Of a stretch of DNA of 8,127 nucleotides, positions 1 through 6,242 are shown piece after piece. Source of the stretch: Caldilineaceae bacterium (GTDB taxonomy: Bacteria; Chloroflexota; Anaerolineae; Caldilineales; Caldilineaceae); the NCBI GenBank assembly GCA_026645575.1, contig JAPKMW010000191.1:1-8127 (forward strand), given 5' to 3'. The notes under the pieces were generated by a model. That model was not told where the DNA came from, made no database searches, and saw nothing but the letters and a program-made list of their open reading frames with translations. Numbering within the stretch: position 1 is the first letter of the stretch; each line of letters begins with the position of its first letter. Made by a program: the position numbers and the translations under genes.

Positions 1-9
1 CTTGGTTGA

Positions 10-15
10 TCCTTT
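10..15 (-). promoter_or_regulatory. Possible ribosome binding site of an off-window gene
   Basis: On the minus strand this reads AAAGGA, with nine bases left before the window ends. That is the spacing expected if the gene controlled by the T-box starts at or just past the left edge. The short minus-strand frame just before it stops after a few codons, so no gene starts inside the window here. The start codon itself is not visible, so the call rests on position alone. Confidence 0.3.
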
Positions 16-71
16 GCTTTTTTTGCTTATTGTATCAACCTCGAGGTCATTTGAGCCTATATATAATCTCC

Positions 72-135
72 TAATCTCTCAACTTCCATTGCACGAAGCT
101 CCATTGCACGAAGAGATTAAGAGATTGAGAGATTA
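72..135. repeat. 11-bp inverted repeat enclosing a 14-bp direct repeat
   Basis: TAATCTCTCAA at 72-82 is the exact reverse complement of TTGAGAGATTA at 125-135. Between them, TCCATTGCACGAAG occurs twice, at 85-98 and 100-113, and GAGATT is repeated at 113-132. The element lies between the T-box terminator and the presumed start of the regulated gene. It could fold in the read-through mRNA, or it may be a small dispersed intergenic repeat. I see no coding potential. Confidence 0.6.
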
Positions 136-140
136 AAAAT

Positions 141-176
141 AAAAAGTCCCTTTCGTCAACTCAGGACGAAAGGGAC
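141..176 (-). terminator. Intrinsic terminator of the T-box leader
   Basis: On the minus strand GTCCCTTTCGTC (176-165) pairs perfectly with GACGAAAGGGAC (157-146) across a 7-base loop. Five U residues follow directly (145-141), then one A and five more U. The left arm begins in the antiterminator part of the T-box, so the two folds exclude each other. Uncharged tRNA should favour read-through and charged tRNA should favour termination. Confidence 0.92.
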
Positions 177-417
177 CTCGTGGTGCCACCTGATTTTGCT
201 GCGATCATCGGTTGCCTGATGAACACAGCCTCATTCCAGGGTAACGGGTGTGAACCGCTCGACCATTGGTCGCCGACAAGGGACAACGTTTCTGTCGAGA
301 ACTGGAGAGGAGCTAACGGAACCACTGCCTATCGCCTCGCACCTACCGGCGACTCTCTGCAAAGCCGGGTAGTCCGTCCTGACCTCTGTCAACGTTTATG
401 GTTATTCCATTCAATAA
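141..417 (-). ncRNA. T-box riboswitch (tRNA-sensing leader)
   Basis: This is a T-box leader that senses the charging of a tRNA and controls an aminoacyl-tRNA synthetase, amino-acid biosynthesis or amino-acid transport gene lying left of the window. The T-box core reads AGGTGGCACCACG from 191 down, close to the family consensus AGGGTGGNACCGCG, and runs into the terminator arm. Stem I is recognisable: base helix AGAGG (387-383) with CCTCT (310-306), the GCAGAGAG bulge segment (360-353), and an apical loop GGTAGGTGCGA (347-337) closed by TCGCC/GGCGA. The internal loop opposite, TTAGCT (316-311), contains AGC (314-312), a serine codon. The tRNA-end bulge reads TGGC, which would pair with a tRNA whose discriminator base is G; tRNA-Ser has G73 in most bacteria. 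A serine leader, for example for serS, is therefore my best inference. The base after AGC is not the usual purine, so the specifier is uncertain. Confidence 0.92.
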
Positions 418-423
418 TGCTAC

Positions 424-453
424 AGCATAACACAAACCAAGCGCAGTTAGCAA
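424..453 (-). promoter_or_regulatory. Probable promoter of the T-box leader
   Basis: On the minus strand TTGCTA (453-448) and TATGCT (429-424) are separated by 18 bases, and TG sits one base upstream of the -10 element, giving an extended -10. Transcription would start near 417, about 30 bases before the base of Stem I. It lies between the stop of the PPK1-like gene and the T-box, so the leader probably has its own transcript. Confidence 0.6.
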
Positions 454-477
454 AAAGAGTACCATGCCAATCTGGCT

Positions 478-1326
478 TTACACTGGCGTCAAATAATCAG
501 CCAGTTCACAGAGATCGCCCAGTCCCAACGGCGTAGCGCAGGCTAACACCCGATCCATACTGACGGGCAGCCGGTTGCTCAACCACTGGCGAAGATGGAG
601 TGGCATCGTTTTCTCGACCGCCAGTTGGGTGATCGGGCCTTTGGCCACACGAACGCTTGCTTCAGCGGCAAGCAACGGCGACGGCGTGTGGGTGAGTGCC
701 GCCCGCAACAGGCGAAATTGATAGACTGCCTTGACGGTGACGCCGCTAAAGAGGGTTGGCAAGAAATGGCGGACAACCTCTTCGCGCCAGACGAAACAGC
801 GAATCGGGGTGGGGTTGCGCGTGCGCGCCGGCGGTGGCAAACACGGTTGAACTTGAATCAATCGGGGCAGCCGTGATGGAATCGGCACGACGCCATACTG
901 CTCCGCTTCGTATAGTTTGTTTTTGGCCTGCAAGACCACCAGGAAGTTCAGCCGGCGGTCTTGGATAAAGGGAAAGGGATGACCGGAATCGACGGCAAAG
1001 GGGGTGATCAAGGGATAAACCTGCTCCTGGAAATAGCGCCGGAGCCAAAGGTATTGCGCTTCACTTAGTTGTTCAATCGCCGTAACCCGCACACGGTACC
1101 AGCGAATGCGCGGGAGCAATTGCGTTTGTACCAGTTGTGTTGCTTCATCTAGTAGTAAGGCCAGAGTTGGCTCGCCGACTTTGCTGGTCACCGTCGGCGG
1201 CCAAGTCAACATCTGGTCAATCTCCTGCGCCATTAATGCAAGCGCGCGTAACCGGTTCGGTAGCGACAAGCGTGCCGATTGCGCATGTTTTAAGAAACGC
1301 AAGGTGTTCGTAGGTAATGGTTGCAT
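478..1326 (-). CDS. PPK1-like protein with N and head domains only, no catalytic domains
   Basis: At 282 residues this is a homologue of the front part of polyphosphate kinase 1, which in full is about 700 residues. The signature is clear at residues 88-130: the YFQEQVYPLITPFAVD segment, then HPFPFIQDRRLNFLVVL, matching the PPK1 pattern YF..VFPVLTPLAVD..HPFPF....LNL. Residues 1-40 align loosely with the N domain but lack the usual NRELSWL opening. Residues 180-282 follow the head domain (an LFSGVTV segment, then FRLLRAA where PPK1 has FR.TRDAD) and stop where the C-terminal domains would begin. The two catalytic histidines and the phosphate-binding arginines lie in those missing domains, so kinase activity is not expected. 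The bases after the stop belong to the T-box, not to a broken remainder. It could be a regulatory or polyphosphate-binding remnant, or decaying. The ATG has no clear Shine-Dalgarno sequence but follows a good -10 box closely. Confidence 0.85.
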   Translation of the reverse strand: MQPLPTNTLRFLKHAQSARLSLPNRLRALALMAQEIDQMLTWPPTVTSKVGEPTLALLLDEATQLVQTQLLPRIRWYRVRVTAIEQLSEAQYLWLRRYFQEQVYPLITPFAVDSGHPFPFIQDRRLNFLVVLQAKNKLYEAEQYGVVPIPSRLPRLIQVQPCLPPPARTRNPTPIRCFVWREEVVRHFLPTLFSGVTVKAVYQFRLLRAALTHTPSPLLAAEASVRVAKGPITQLAVEKTMPLHLRQWLSNRLPVSMDRVLACATPLGLGDLCELADYLTPV

Positions 1327-1340
1327 CGTAATAAACTATG

Positions 1341-1368
1341 ATTATACTGTACCCCCTTCAAAGCGCAA
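1341..1368 (-). promoter_or_regulatory. Probable promoter of the PPK1-like gene, nearly leaderless
   Basis: On the minus strand a perfect TATAAT (1346-1341) lies 16 bases after a weak -35 match, TTGCGC (1368-1363). The start codon is only 14 bases past the -10 box, so the untranslated leader would be about 7 bases, with no room for a normal ribosome binding site. This suggests a leaderless or near-leaderless mRNA. The rest of 1327-1445, between this gene and the sulfatase stop, shows no convincing terminator. Confidence 0.55.
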
Positions 1369-1445
1369 AACTGCAATTTTTATTGGCTAACTATCGTTGT
1401 TGCGCAGGGTGACTGCTGGATTTTCATGTTTGCACCGTTAATAAA

Positions 1446-2816
1446 TTACGTGGCAACATGGGCGTTACGGACTTCGGCAATGGTTGTGCGGCGTTGCCCG
1501 CTTGGTTGTTCCGGTGCGGTTGTGATAATGGGCGCTTGTTCCCCGGCGGCGACCATCCGTTCAATCAACCGTTCCCGCAAGCTTGTTTTGATAGCGCTAT
1601 AGGCTGCCTGATTGACAAGATTGGTTAATTCGTGCGGATCAGCCTCCAGGTCATAAAAATATTCTTCGACATAGTGATCGGCGCCGGGCGCGCTGTTGCC
1701 ATCGAGACCAGGGGCAACCACACTGTATTTCCAGCGCGCCGTGCGCAGGGCGCGTCCGATCTGGGATTCGCTAATCTGAATAAAGACCTCTTCGGGCCAG
1801 CCAGCGCTTTCACCCCGCAGAAGCGGCAAAATGGAACGCCCTTGCATGTGGGCCGGCACCCCAATCCCGGCGGCGTCCAGCAAGGTGGGCGGCAGATCAA
1901 TTAAACTGACCAACTGGCGCAGGCGACCGCCGCCCTCAAAGCCCGGCCCGCGAATCGCCGTTGGCACGCGGATTGAACTTTCGTGACAGGAACGCTTGTA
2001 TTCGGCGTTGCGCGTTTTGAAATGGCAACCGTGGTCAGACGTAAAGAGGACAATCGTGTTATCAAGCAGGTTTAAACTCTTGAGCGCATCGAGCAGCCGG
2101 CCCAGCGCCTCATCAAGCCGTTTGATCATGCCATAGTAGCCGCCCAAATGGGCATGGGTCGAACCGCCCAGCGCCGCCAGATCGGGCGGGATGTGCTTGC
2201 CGCTGTAGCGACCCCGGTAGCCATCCGGTGGCGGATAGCCATCCATGTTGTTCTGGTGGTGCGGTTCGATGTAGGACAAGAACAAGAAAAACGGATCTTG
2301 TTGATGCTGGTTGATATAGCGGATCGCGGCATCGGTTTGGGCGTCCACCCGGTAGCCGGGCAGCTTTACCGGCTGGTTGTCATTGTCATACATCACCAGG
2401 TCATAGGGGCCGGAGGTAAATTCCAGCAAGTTCGACGCCAACCAATAATCATAGCCGCCGCGCTGTTCCTGCGGCACCGGTTCCTGACCGGCCAAATGCC
2501 ACTTGCCGATATAACCGGTGGCGTAACCGGCCTGATTGAAGTAGCGCGCCAGCGTCATGGCATCGAGCGCCAGGGTGCGGCTATTTTTCCAGACGCCGGT
2601 TTGGGTGGCGTACATGCCTGTTTGCAAGCAAGAGCGCGCCGGCCCACAGACCGGCTGACAGGTGAAGGAGTAATGAACATCGGTACCCTGTTGCGCCATA
2701 CGGTCGAAGTTGGGGGTTAAATCCAATGGGTTGCCATGGACGCCGGTGGAGTCCCACCGCTGTTGGTCGGTGAAAAAGACGATGACATTCGGTTGTCGTG
2801 TCAGTTGATTGCTCAT
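1446..2816 (-). CDS. Type I (formylglycine-dependent) sulfatase
   Basis: This 456-residue protein is a member of the arylsulfatase / alkaline phosphatase superfamily, hydrolysing sulfate esters. Residues 9-18 (PNVIVFFTDQ) form the first strand, ending in a metal-binding Asp17. The activation motif is CGPAR at 57-61 within VCGPARSCLQTG; Cys57 is the residue converted to formylglycine in this family. Other family landmarks are GKWHL at 104-108, the EPHH segment at 184-187, SDHG at 260-263 with metal-binding Asp261 and His262, and Lys274/His278 in the YKRSCHE stretch. Length is typical. No signal peptide or membrane segment is seen, so it probably acts in the cytoplasm on an imported substrate. 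It follows the binding-protein gene on the same strand after 152 bases that hold a long palindrome. The Shine-Dalgarno (GGGA, about ten bases before the ATG) is weak. The true substrate, such as a sulfated sugar or aryl sulfate, cannot be read from the sequence. An FGE or anSME maturase must be encoded elsewhere. Confidence 0.95.
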   Translation of the reverse strand: MSNQLTRQPNVIVFFTDQQRWDSTGVHGNPLDLTPNFDRMAQQGTDVHYSFTCQPVCGPARSCLQTGMYATQTGVWKNSRTLALDAMTLARYFNQAGYATGYIGKWHLAGQEPVPQEQRGGYDYWLASNLLEFTSGPYDLVMYDNDNQPVKLPGYRVDAQTDAAIRYINQHQQDPFFLFLSYIEPHHQNNMDGYPPPDGYRGRYSGKHIPPDLAALGGSTHAHLGGYYGMIKRLDEALGRLLDALKSLNLLDNTIVLFTSDHGCHFKTRNAEYKRSCHESSIRVPTAIRGPGFEGGGRLRQLVSLIDLPPTLLDAAGIGVPAHMQGRSILPLLRGESAGWPEEVFIQISESQIGRALRTARWKYSVVAPGLDGNSAPGADHYVEEYFYDLEADPHELTNLVNQAAYSAIKTSLRERLIERMVAAGEQAPIITTAPEQPSGQRRTTIAEVRNAHVAT

Positions 2817-2850
2817 AAATCAGTTCCCAATGGGTTAGTATAGTTTCGCA

Positions 2851-2941
2851 AGCATTGTCCCGTAGGGACACCTGAGTTTAGGGTGAGGAAAAGAGAATTC
2901 CTTCTCCTAAACTCTGGCGTCCCTACGGGACGGGTGATGCT
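2851..2941. repeat. Long imperfect palindrome between binding-protein and sulfatase genes
   Basis: GTCCCGTAGGGAC at 2857-2869 is the exact reverse complement of GTCCCTACGGGAC at 2919-2931. Inside, GAGTTTAGG (2874-2882) pairs with CCTAAACTC (2906-2914), and AGGAA/TTCCT can pair in the apical part. Outside, AGCAT (2851-2855) pairs with ATGCT (2937-2941). The whole can form a hairpin of about 91 bases with small internal loops. No U-run follows on either strand, so it is not a standard terminator. It may be a REP- or MITE-like element, or an mRNA processing and stability hairpin that lowers sulfatase expression relative to the binding protein. Confidence 0.8.
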
Positions 2942-2968
2942 GCCAAGCTTTGTTTGATACAACGGTGC

Positions 2969-4324
2969 TTAGCCAGCGAAGAGTGGATTGGCCTCATCTG
3001 CAATCATCTGGGCGACGGCGGCGGCGCTTTCTGTGCCGCCCCAGAGCAGATCCATCTTTGGGGTGTAGACGCGTTGGGTGATCTCCGGCCAGCGGACATG
3101 CACCGGATCGCGCACAACATACTCCTGCGCGTCGGCAAAGCCCTTGGCGCTGGCCGGTGGTTTGGTCGGGTCGAGGAAGGCTTCGGATGTAACGACCGAG
3201 ACACGCGAGGGGGTGGTGGCCCCAATCGCGACCTCATCGAGTTCGGCTTGCTCGCTAGAAATATAGGCCAGGAATTGCCAGGCGACATCCGGCGCTTTGG
3301 TGGCGGCGGCTGCTGCCCAACCGGTGCCACCGCCACCCGTGCCACGCCGTTCGGCCTTGCCAATGGGCAGTGCGCTGACATCCCACTTGAAGCTTTCAAT
3401 CGTGCGGTAGCGGGTGACTGCCGACGGGTTGTTGAGCATAATGCCCACCTTGCCGCTGGCAAAGAGTTCAAAGCCGCCCAACTCGGATTCCAGATCGGGC
3501 CGCGGCGCGACTTCATGTTTGAACATTAGGTCTTGCAAGAATTGCAGCGCTTCGACCGACGCTTCATCGGTGAGGGCGCACTCGGTCGCCACGCCGCGAT
3601 CATCCTTATGCACTAGCGCACCGCCATTGGAATAGAGCCAGGAGGCCCACGGACGCTGTCCCCGGTTGACCAGACAGCCCCACTGCTCCGTCGTGTCGCC
3701 ACTCTTCTTGGTCAACGCCTGGGCGATTTCGAGAAATTTGTCAAAGGTAAAGCTCTTGTCTTCCCAATCGGCTGACGGCTTTTCAATCCCAGCGGCGTCA
3801 AGCAGATCCAGGTTATAGAAGAGATTCTGGTTGCCATAGTCACGCGGGAGGGCATAGGTCGCCCCTTCCCACTGGTAGAGCTTGATCGCATCCGGGCGGA
3901 AGTCGGTCAGATCATAGCTGTCGCGGGTGATGTAGTCATCCAGTTGCAGGTGCATCTTCTTTTCATGAACCGTCACAATGGGCGTCACCTCCTGCAAATA
4001 GCGATAAATATCCGCCGGCGTCCCCGCAGCCATGAGCGTTTGGATCTTGGTGTTGTAATCCTGTGGGATGGGTTGGTGTTCAATGGTGACGCCGGGGTTG
4101 GCCGCCATAAAGTCCGCCGCCCACTTGTTGCGCACCTCCACATGACTCTCGCTGATCGTATCGACAATAAAGGTCAAGGTCACCGCTTCCGCTGCTGCCG
4201 ACCCACCTTCGCTGCCCCCACTCTGCCCCGCCGGCGACGCCACACAGGCCGCCAAGCCCAACCCCACCGCCGTCACCGCACTCCCGCGCAAAAACGCCCG
4301 CCGACTAACCATTCGCTTTTCCAT
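2969..4324 (-). CDS. Sugar ABC transporter substrate-binding lipoprotein
   Basis: This 451-residue extracellular binding protein (SBP_bac_1, MalE/UgpB-like) captures a carbohydrate for the neighbouring permeases. The N-terminus carries a twin-arginine signal, SRRAFLR at residues 7-13, a hydrophobic stretch at 15-25, and a lipobox ending LAAC with Cys27 as the likely lipid-anchored residue. Residues 28-47 form a Gly/Ser/Ala linker to the membrane. The body begins near residue 48 with the strand VTLTFIVD, followed by a typical DFMAANPGVTIE segment, and ends with the usual C-terminal segment (PEITQRVYTPKMDLLWGG). The start is well fixed: AAGGAGG lies at 4336-4330, five bases before the ATG, while Met5 would be too distant. 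The gene lies 49 bases after the MalG-type permease, so the two are probably co-transcribed. Sulfated saccharide is a guess from the sulfatase next door; the ligand cannot be read from sequence. Confidence 0.95.
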   Translation of the reverse strand: MEKRMVSRRAFLRGSAVTAVGLGLAACVASPAGQSGGSEGGSAAAEAVTLTFIVDTISESHVEVRNKWAADFMAANPGVTIEHQPIPQDYNTKIQTLMAAGTPADIYRYLQEVTPIVTVHEKKMHLQLDDYITRDSYDLTDFRPDAIKLYQWEGATYALPRDYGNQNLFYNLDLLDAAGIEKPSADWEDKSFTFDKFLEIAQALTKKSGDTTEQWGCLVNRGQRPWASWLYSNGGALVHKDDRGVATECALTDEASVEALQFLQDLMFKHEVAPRPDLESELGGFELFASGKVGIMLNNPSAVTRYRTIESFKWDVSALPIGKAERRGTGGGGTGWAAAAATKAPDVAWQFLAYISSEQAELDEVAIGATTPSRVSVVTSEAFLDPTKPPASAKGFADAQEYVVRDPVHVRWPEITQRVYTPKMDLLWGGTESAAAVAQMIADEANPLFAG

Positions 4325-4329
4325 CCGTT

Positions 4330-4336
4330 CCTCCTT
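4330..4336 (-). promoter_or_regulatory. Strong Shine-Dalgarno of the binding-protein gene
   Basis: The minus strand reads AAGGAGG five bases before the ATG, the strongest ribosome binding site in the window. It fits the need for a binding protein in excess over its permeases. Confidence 0.85.
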
Positions 4337-4366
4337 AACAATTAAAAATTTTCAATTGACAATTAA
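4337..4366. repeat. AT-rich inverted-repeat spacer
   Basis: The short gap between permease and binding-protein genes is made of ACAATTAA / TTAATTGT and CAATTG units that can fold on themselves. Low-complexity spacers of this kind recur in many bacterial intergenic regions. It has no U-tract after a GC-rich stem, so I do not read it as a terminator. Confidence 0.45.
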
Positions 4367-4373
4367 GTATTAC

Positions 4374-5249
4374 TCAGGCTTTTACCCCGGTAAACACAAT
4401 CCCTTGCATAAAATACTTCTGCGCCGCAAAGAAGAGCGTCAACACCGGCAACATGGTTAAGAGGGAAGCGGCCATGAGCAGGTGCCAACTGGTGCTGGCT
4501 TCGCCCTGGAACATGCGTAGACCGAGCGCCAGGGTGAACTTTTCGGGGCTAAAGAGATAGATCAGGGGGAGCAAAAACTCATTCCAGGTGCCGTTAAAGA
4601 CAAAAATGACAATGATGATCACCGCCGGTTTGGCCAGCGGCAGGATAATGCGCCAGAAGACGCCAAAGCTGGAACAACCGTCAATGCGCGCCGCGTCATC
4701 CAGATCGCGCGGCAGGGTGAGCATAAACTGGCGCACCAGAAAGGTGAGCCAGGGGCCGCCAAAGAAGGCCGGCACAATCAGCGGCAGGTAGGTGTCGAGC
4801 CAACCCAGGTTCTTAAAGAGAATAAACTGGGGGATGAGCGTCACATGGGGCGGCAACATCATGGTCGCCAGCATGACGATGAACATCGTGTCGCGTCCCC
4901 ACCAGCGCAGCCGGGCAAAGGCAAAGGCCACCACCATGATCGACCCCACCTTGCCGACAATGCTGAGAACGGTGATCAAGGTCGTGTTATAGAGGTAGCG
5001 CCAGAAGGGGATCGCCACCACCGCCTCGGCATAGTTGCTCCAACGCAGTTCCTCCGGTATCCACTTGGGTGGAAAGATAAAGACCTCCCCCGGTGATTTT
5101 AGCGAAGTCGAAAGCGTCCACGCCAGGGGGATGAACATGATTGCTACCCCGCTGAGGAGCGCCAGGTGAACCAACGCCTGGTTGAGCAGGGTGCGCTGGC
5201 GGCGCGTGAGCAGGGGGTGGCCTGTGATAGATGGGTTGTGTATACTCAT
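4374..5249 (-). CDS. Sugar ABC transporter permease, MalG type
   Basis: This 291-residue inner-membrane permease (binding-protein-dependent transport family, MalG/UgpE-like) forms the translocation channel with the MalF-type partner. Hydrophobic segments fit the usual six helices, roughly at residues 25-48, 89-112, 121-140, 153-175, 207-228 and 258-277. The EAA loop that docks to the ATPase is at about 178-204, with the core DDAARIDG (184-191) followed by FWRIILPLAKPA. The start gives the normal basic N-terminal extension; no good Shine-Dalgarno is seen before the ATG. It is 49 bases upstream of the binding-protein gene and 25 bases downstream of a small unrelated gene. Unusually, it is separated from the MalF-type gene by about 1 kb holding two small genes. 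Codon choice and GC match the other transporter genes, not the insertion. Confidence 0.95.
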   Translation of the reverse strand: MSIHNPSITGHPLLTRRQRTLLNQALVHLALLSGVAIMFIPLAWTLSTSLKSPGEVFIFPPKWIPEELRWSNYAEAVVAIPFWRYLYNTTLITVLSIVGKVGSIMVVAFAFARLRWWGRDTMFIVMLATMMLPPHVTLIPQFILFKNLGWLDTYLPLIVPAFFGGPWLTFLVRQFMLTLPRDLDDAARIDGCSSFGVFWRIILPLAKPAVIIIVIFVFNGTWNEFLLPLIYLFSPEKFTLALGLRMFQGEASTSWHLLMAASLLTMLPVLTLFFAAQKYFMQGIVFTGVKA

Positions 5250-5274
5250 TGATAATTTGAATTATGAAAGCGAC

Positions 5275-5697
5275 TCAGTCCGCAATTGGTTGATTTCGTA
5301 CAACTTCGTAACTGGTGCGGTCACTAATATTTCTTATGCTCAACTTTATGCCATTTGCAAAAAGAAATTGAATCCGTGTGCCGCCAACAATAGACTCGGC
5401 CGAATAGCTGATGAGCTGTGTACCAACAACTCCAAGCTCTTGGCCCCAATTGATAATTGGGTACGTGGCATCAAGTTCCAGTGCATCGAATGGCTCAGGT
5501 GGTGTAATATCAACCCGCCAAAATATCGTACCCCAGTCAAAATAGAGGCGGTGCCATACATTGCCGAATTTTAGATAAGTTACATATGGTGATTCTTCTA
5601 ATTTTCCCTTGTACCAATACTCTTGGCGCCAAACTGCCTGACAAAAACTGCCACTAATGTTTGGTGAGATACCATTGACTTCAATATTATCTGTCAT
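5275..5697 (-). CDS. Hypothetical protein, probably beta-rich, 140 aa
   Basis: I do not recognise this 140-residue protein. It has no signal peptide or membrane segment and is probably cytoplasmic. It is rich in aromatic residues and alternating strand-like segments, such as KFGNVWHRLYFDWGTIFWRV at 43-62 and RIQFLFANGIKLSIRNIS near 107-124, suggesting a compact beta fold. Its size and look resemble small immunity or accessory proteins, but that is only an impression. The gene is more AT-rich than the permeases on either side and lacks a clear Shine-Dalgarno. It lies 55 bases after the 5753-6160 gene and 25 bases before the MalG-type permease, all on one strand. Both ends are intact, which argues that it is functional. 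The link to sugar transport is probably positional only. Confidence 0.7.
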   Translation of the reverse strand: MTDNIEVNGISPNISGSFCQAVWRQEYWYKGKLEESPYVTYLKFGNVWHRLYFDWGTIFWRVDITPPEPFDALELDATYPIINWGQELGVVGTQLISYSAESIVGGTRIQFLFANGIKLSIRNISDRTSYEVVRNQPIAD

Positions 5698-5752
5698 AAG
5701 AACTATACAGTGTAGCTTCTATTGTGACATGCTTTTCTACAAAGTTATTGTT

Positions 5753-6160
5753 TCAAGGATAACCCCGTTGTCGTAGACCAAGTTGATCCATCAAGCTATC
5801 GACAGGTGTATTCCGAAGTTGAGCAAGAAGCACTAAATGTTTTAGCCGTTCCGCATTAGCAAATTCGATTTGATCGCTGAGTTCAATTAACGCTTGTTGT
5901 TCATCAGGCGTGAGCGTTTCATCTAGCATCTTCTCATGCAATTCATCATAACGTGTGCGCACCTCAATCAGCACACCTTGATTGATCTTTTGGAGTAATT
6001 CAACTTCCTCTTGCGGTAGACTGGGCGCTCGTCGTTGTGCGCGTATAGTCAATACCCTGGTGAAAAACTCTTCTAATTCATCAGTTTCTAAGCGCTCTAC
6101 TCCTTTGAGAACTTCGTCAAATTCCAATTCAATTTGTGAAACTACTTGCACTTTAGGCAT
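5753..6160 (-). CDS. Small helical protein of an uncharacterised family, 135 aa
   Basis: This 135-residue, charged, almost wholly helical protein has no signal peptide or membrane segment. Its layout is distinctive: a helix with ELEEFFTRVLTIRAQRRAPSL, then EEVELLQKINQG, then RYDELHEKMLDETLTPDEQQALIELSDQIE, then NAERLKHLVLLAQLRNTPVDSLMDQLGL. From memory this matches an uncharacterised family common in Cyanobacteria and Chloroflexota, often beside small nuclease-like genes, which would fit an antitoxin-like partner; this is not verified. I chose the ATG at 6160 because AGGT lies four bases upstream and the family-like sequence begins there. A TTG at 6196 would add twelve unconvincing residues. 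It is the first of two small AT-rich genes set between the permease genes, 82 bases after the MalF-type stop. Confidence 0.75.
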   Translation of the reverse strand: MPKVQVVSQIELEFDEVLKGVERLETDELEEFFTRVLTIRAQRRAPSLPQEEVELLQKINQGVLIEVRTRYDELHEKMLDETLTPDEQQALIELSDQIEFANAERLKHLVLLAQLRNTPVDSLMDQLGLRQRGYP

Positions 6161-6242
6161 AGTTACCTGCGTAGATGAAACAGGGTAAACAATCAATTCG
6201 TCGGTAAATCGAATCGTTCATCAGAGATAAGTATACCATACC

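Noticed and set aside
466..476. Small hairpin GCCA/TGGC after the PPK1-like stop, with a T-run further on (minus strand)
   Set aside because: The stem has only four pairs, and the T-run begins about ten bases beyond it, so it does not meet the form of an intrinsic terminator.
180..536. Plus-strand open frame of 118 codons near the left edge
   Set aside because: It lies antisense to the T-box leader, its promoter and the end of the PPK1-like gene, and its composition follows the RNA structure. It has no ribosome binding site or recognisable protein features.
2148..2720. Plus-strand open frame of 190 codons
   Set aside because: It is wholly antisense to the sulfatase, whose catalytic motifs are intact. 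It is a by-product of GC-rich codon use.
2837..2842. TATACT -10-like box upstream of the sulfatase (minus strand)
   Set aside because: There is no acceptable -35 match at 16-18 bases and no extended -10, so an internal promoter is possible but not supported.
2954..3529. Plus-strand open frame of 191 codons
   Set aside because: It is antisense to the binding-protein gene and lacks a ribosome site or domain-like sequence.
6230..6235. TATACT -10-like box between the MalF-type gene and the small helical-protein gene (minus strand)
   Set aside because: No -35 partner is visible at suitable spacing, so I did not call a promoter for the two-gene insertion.
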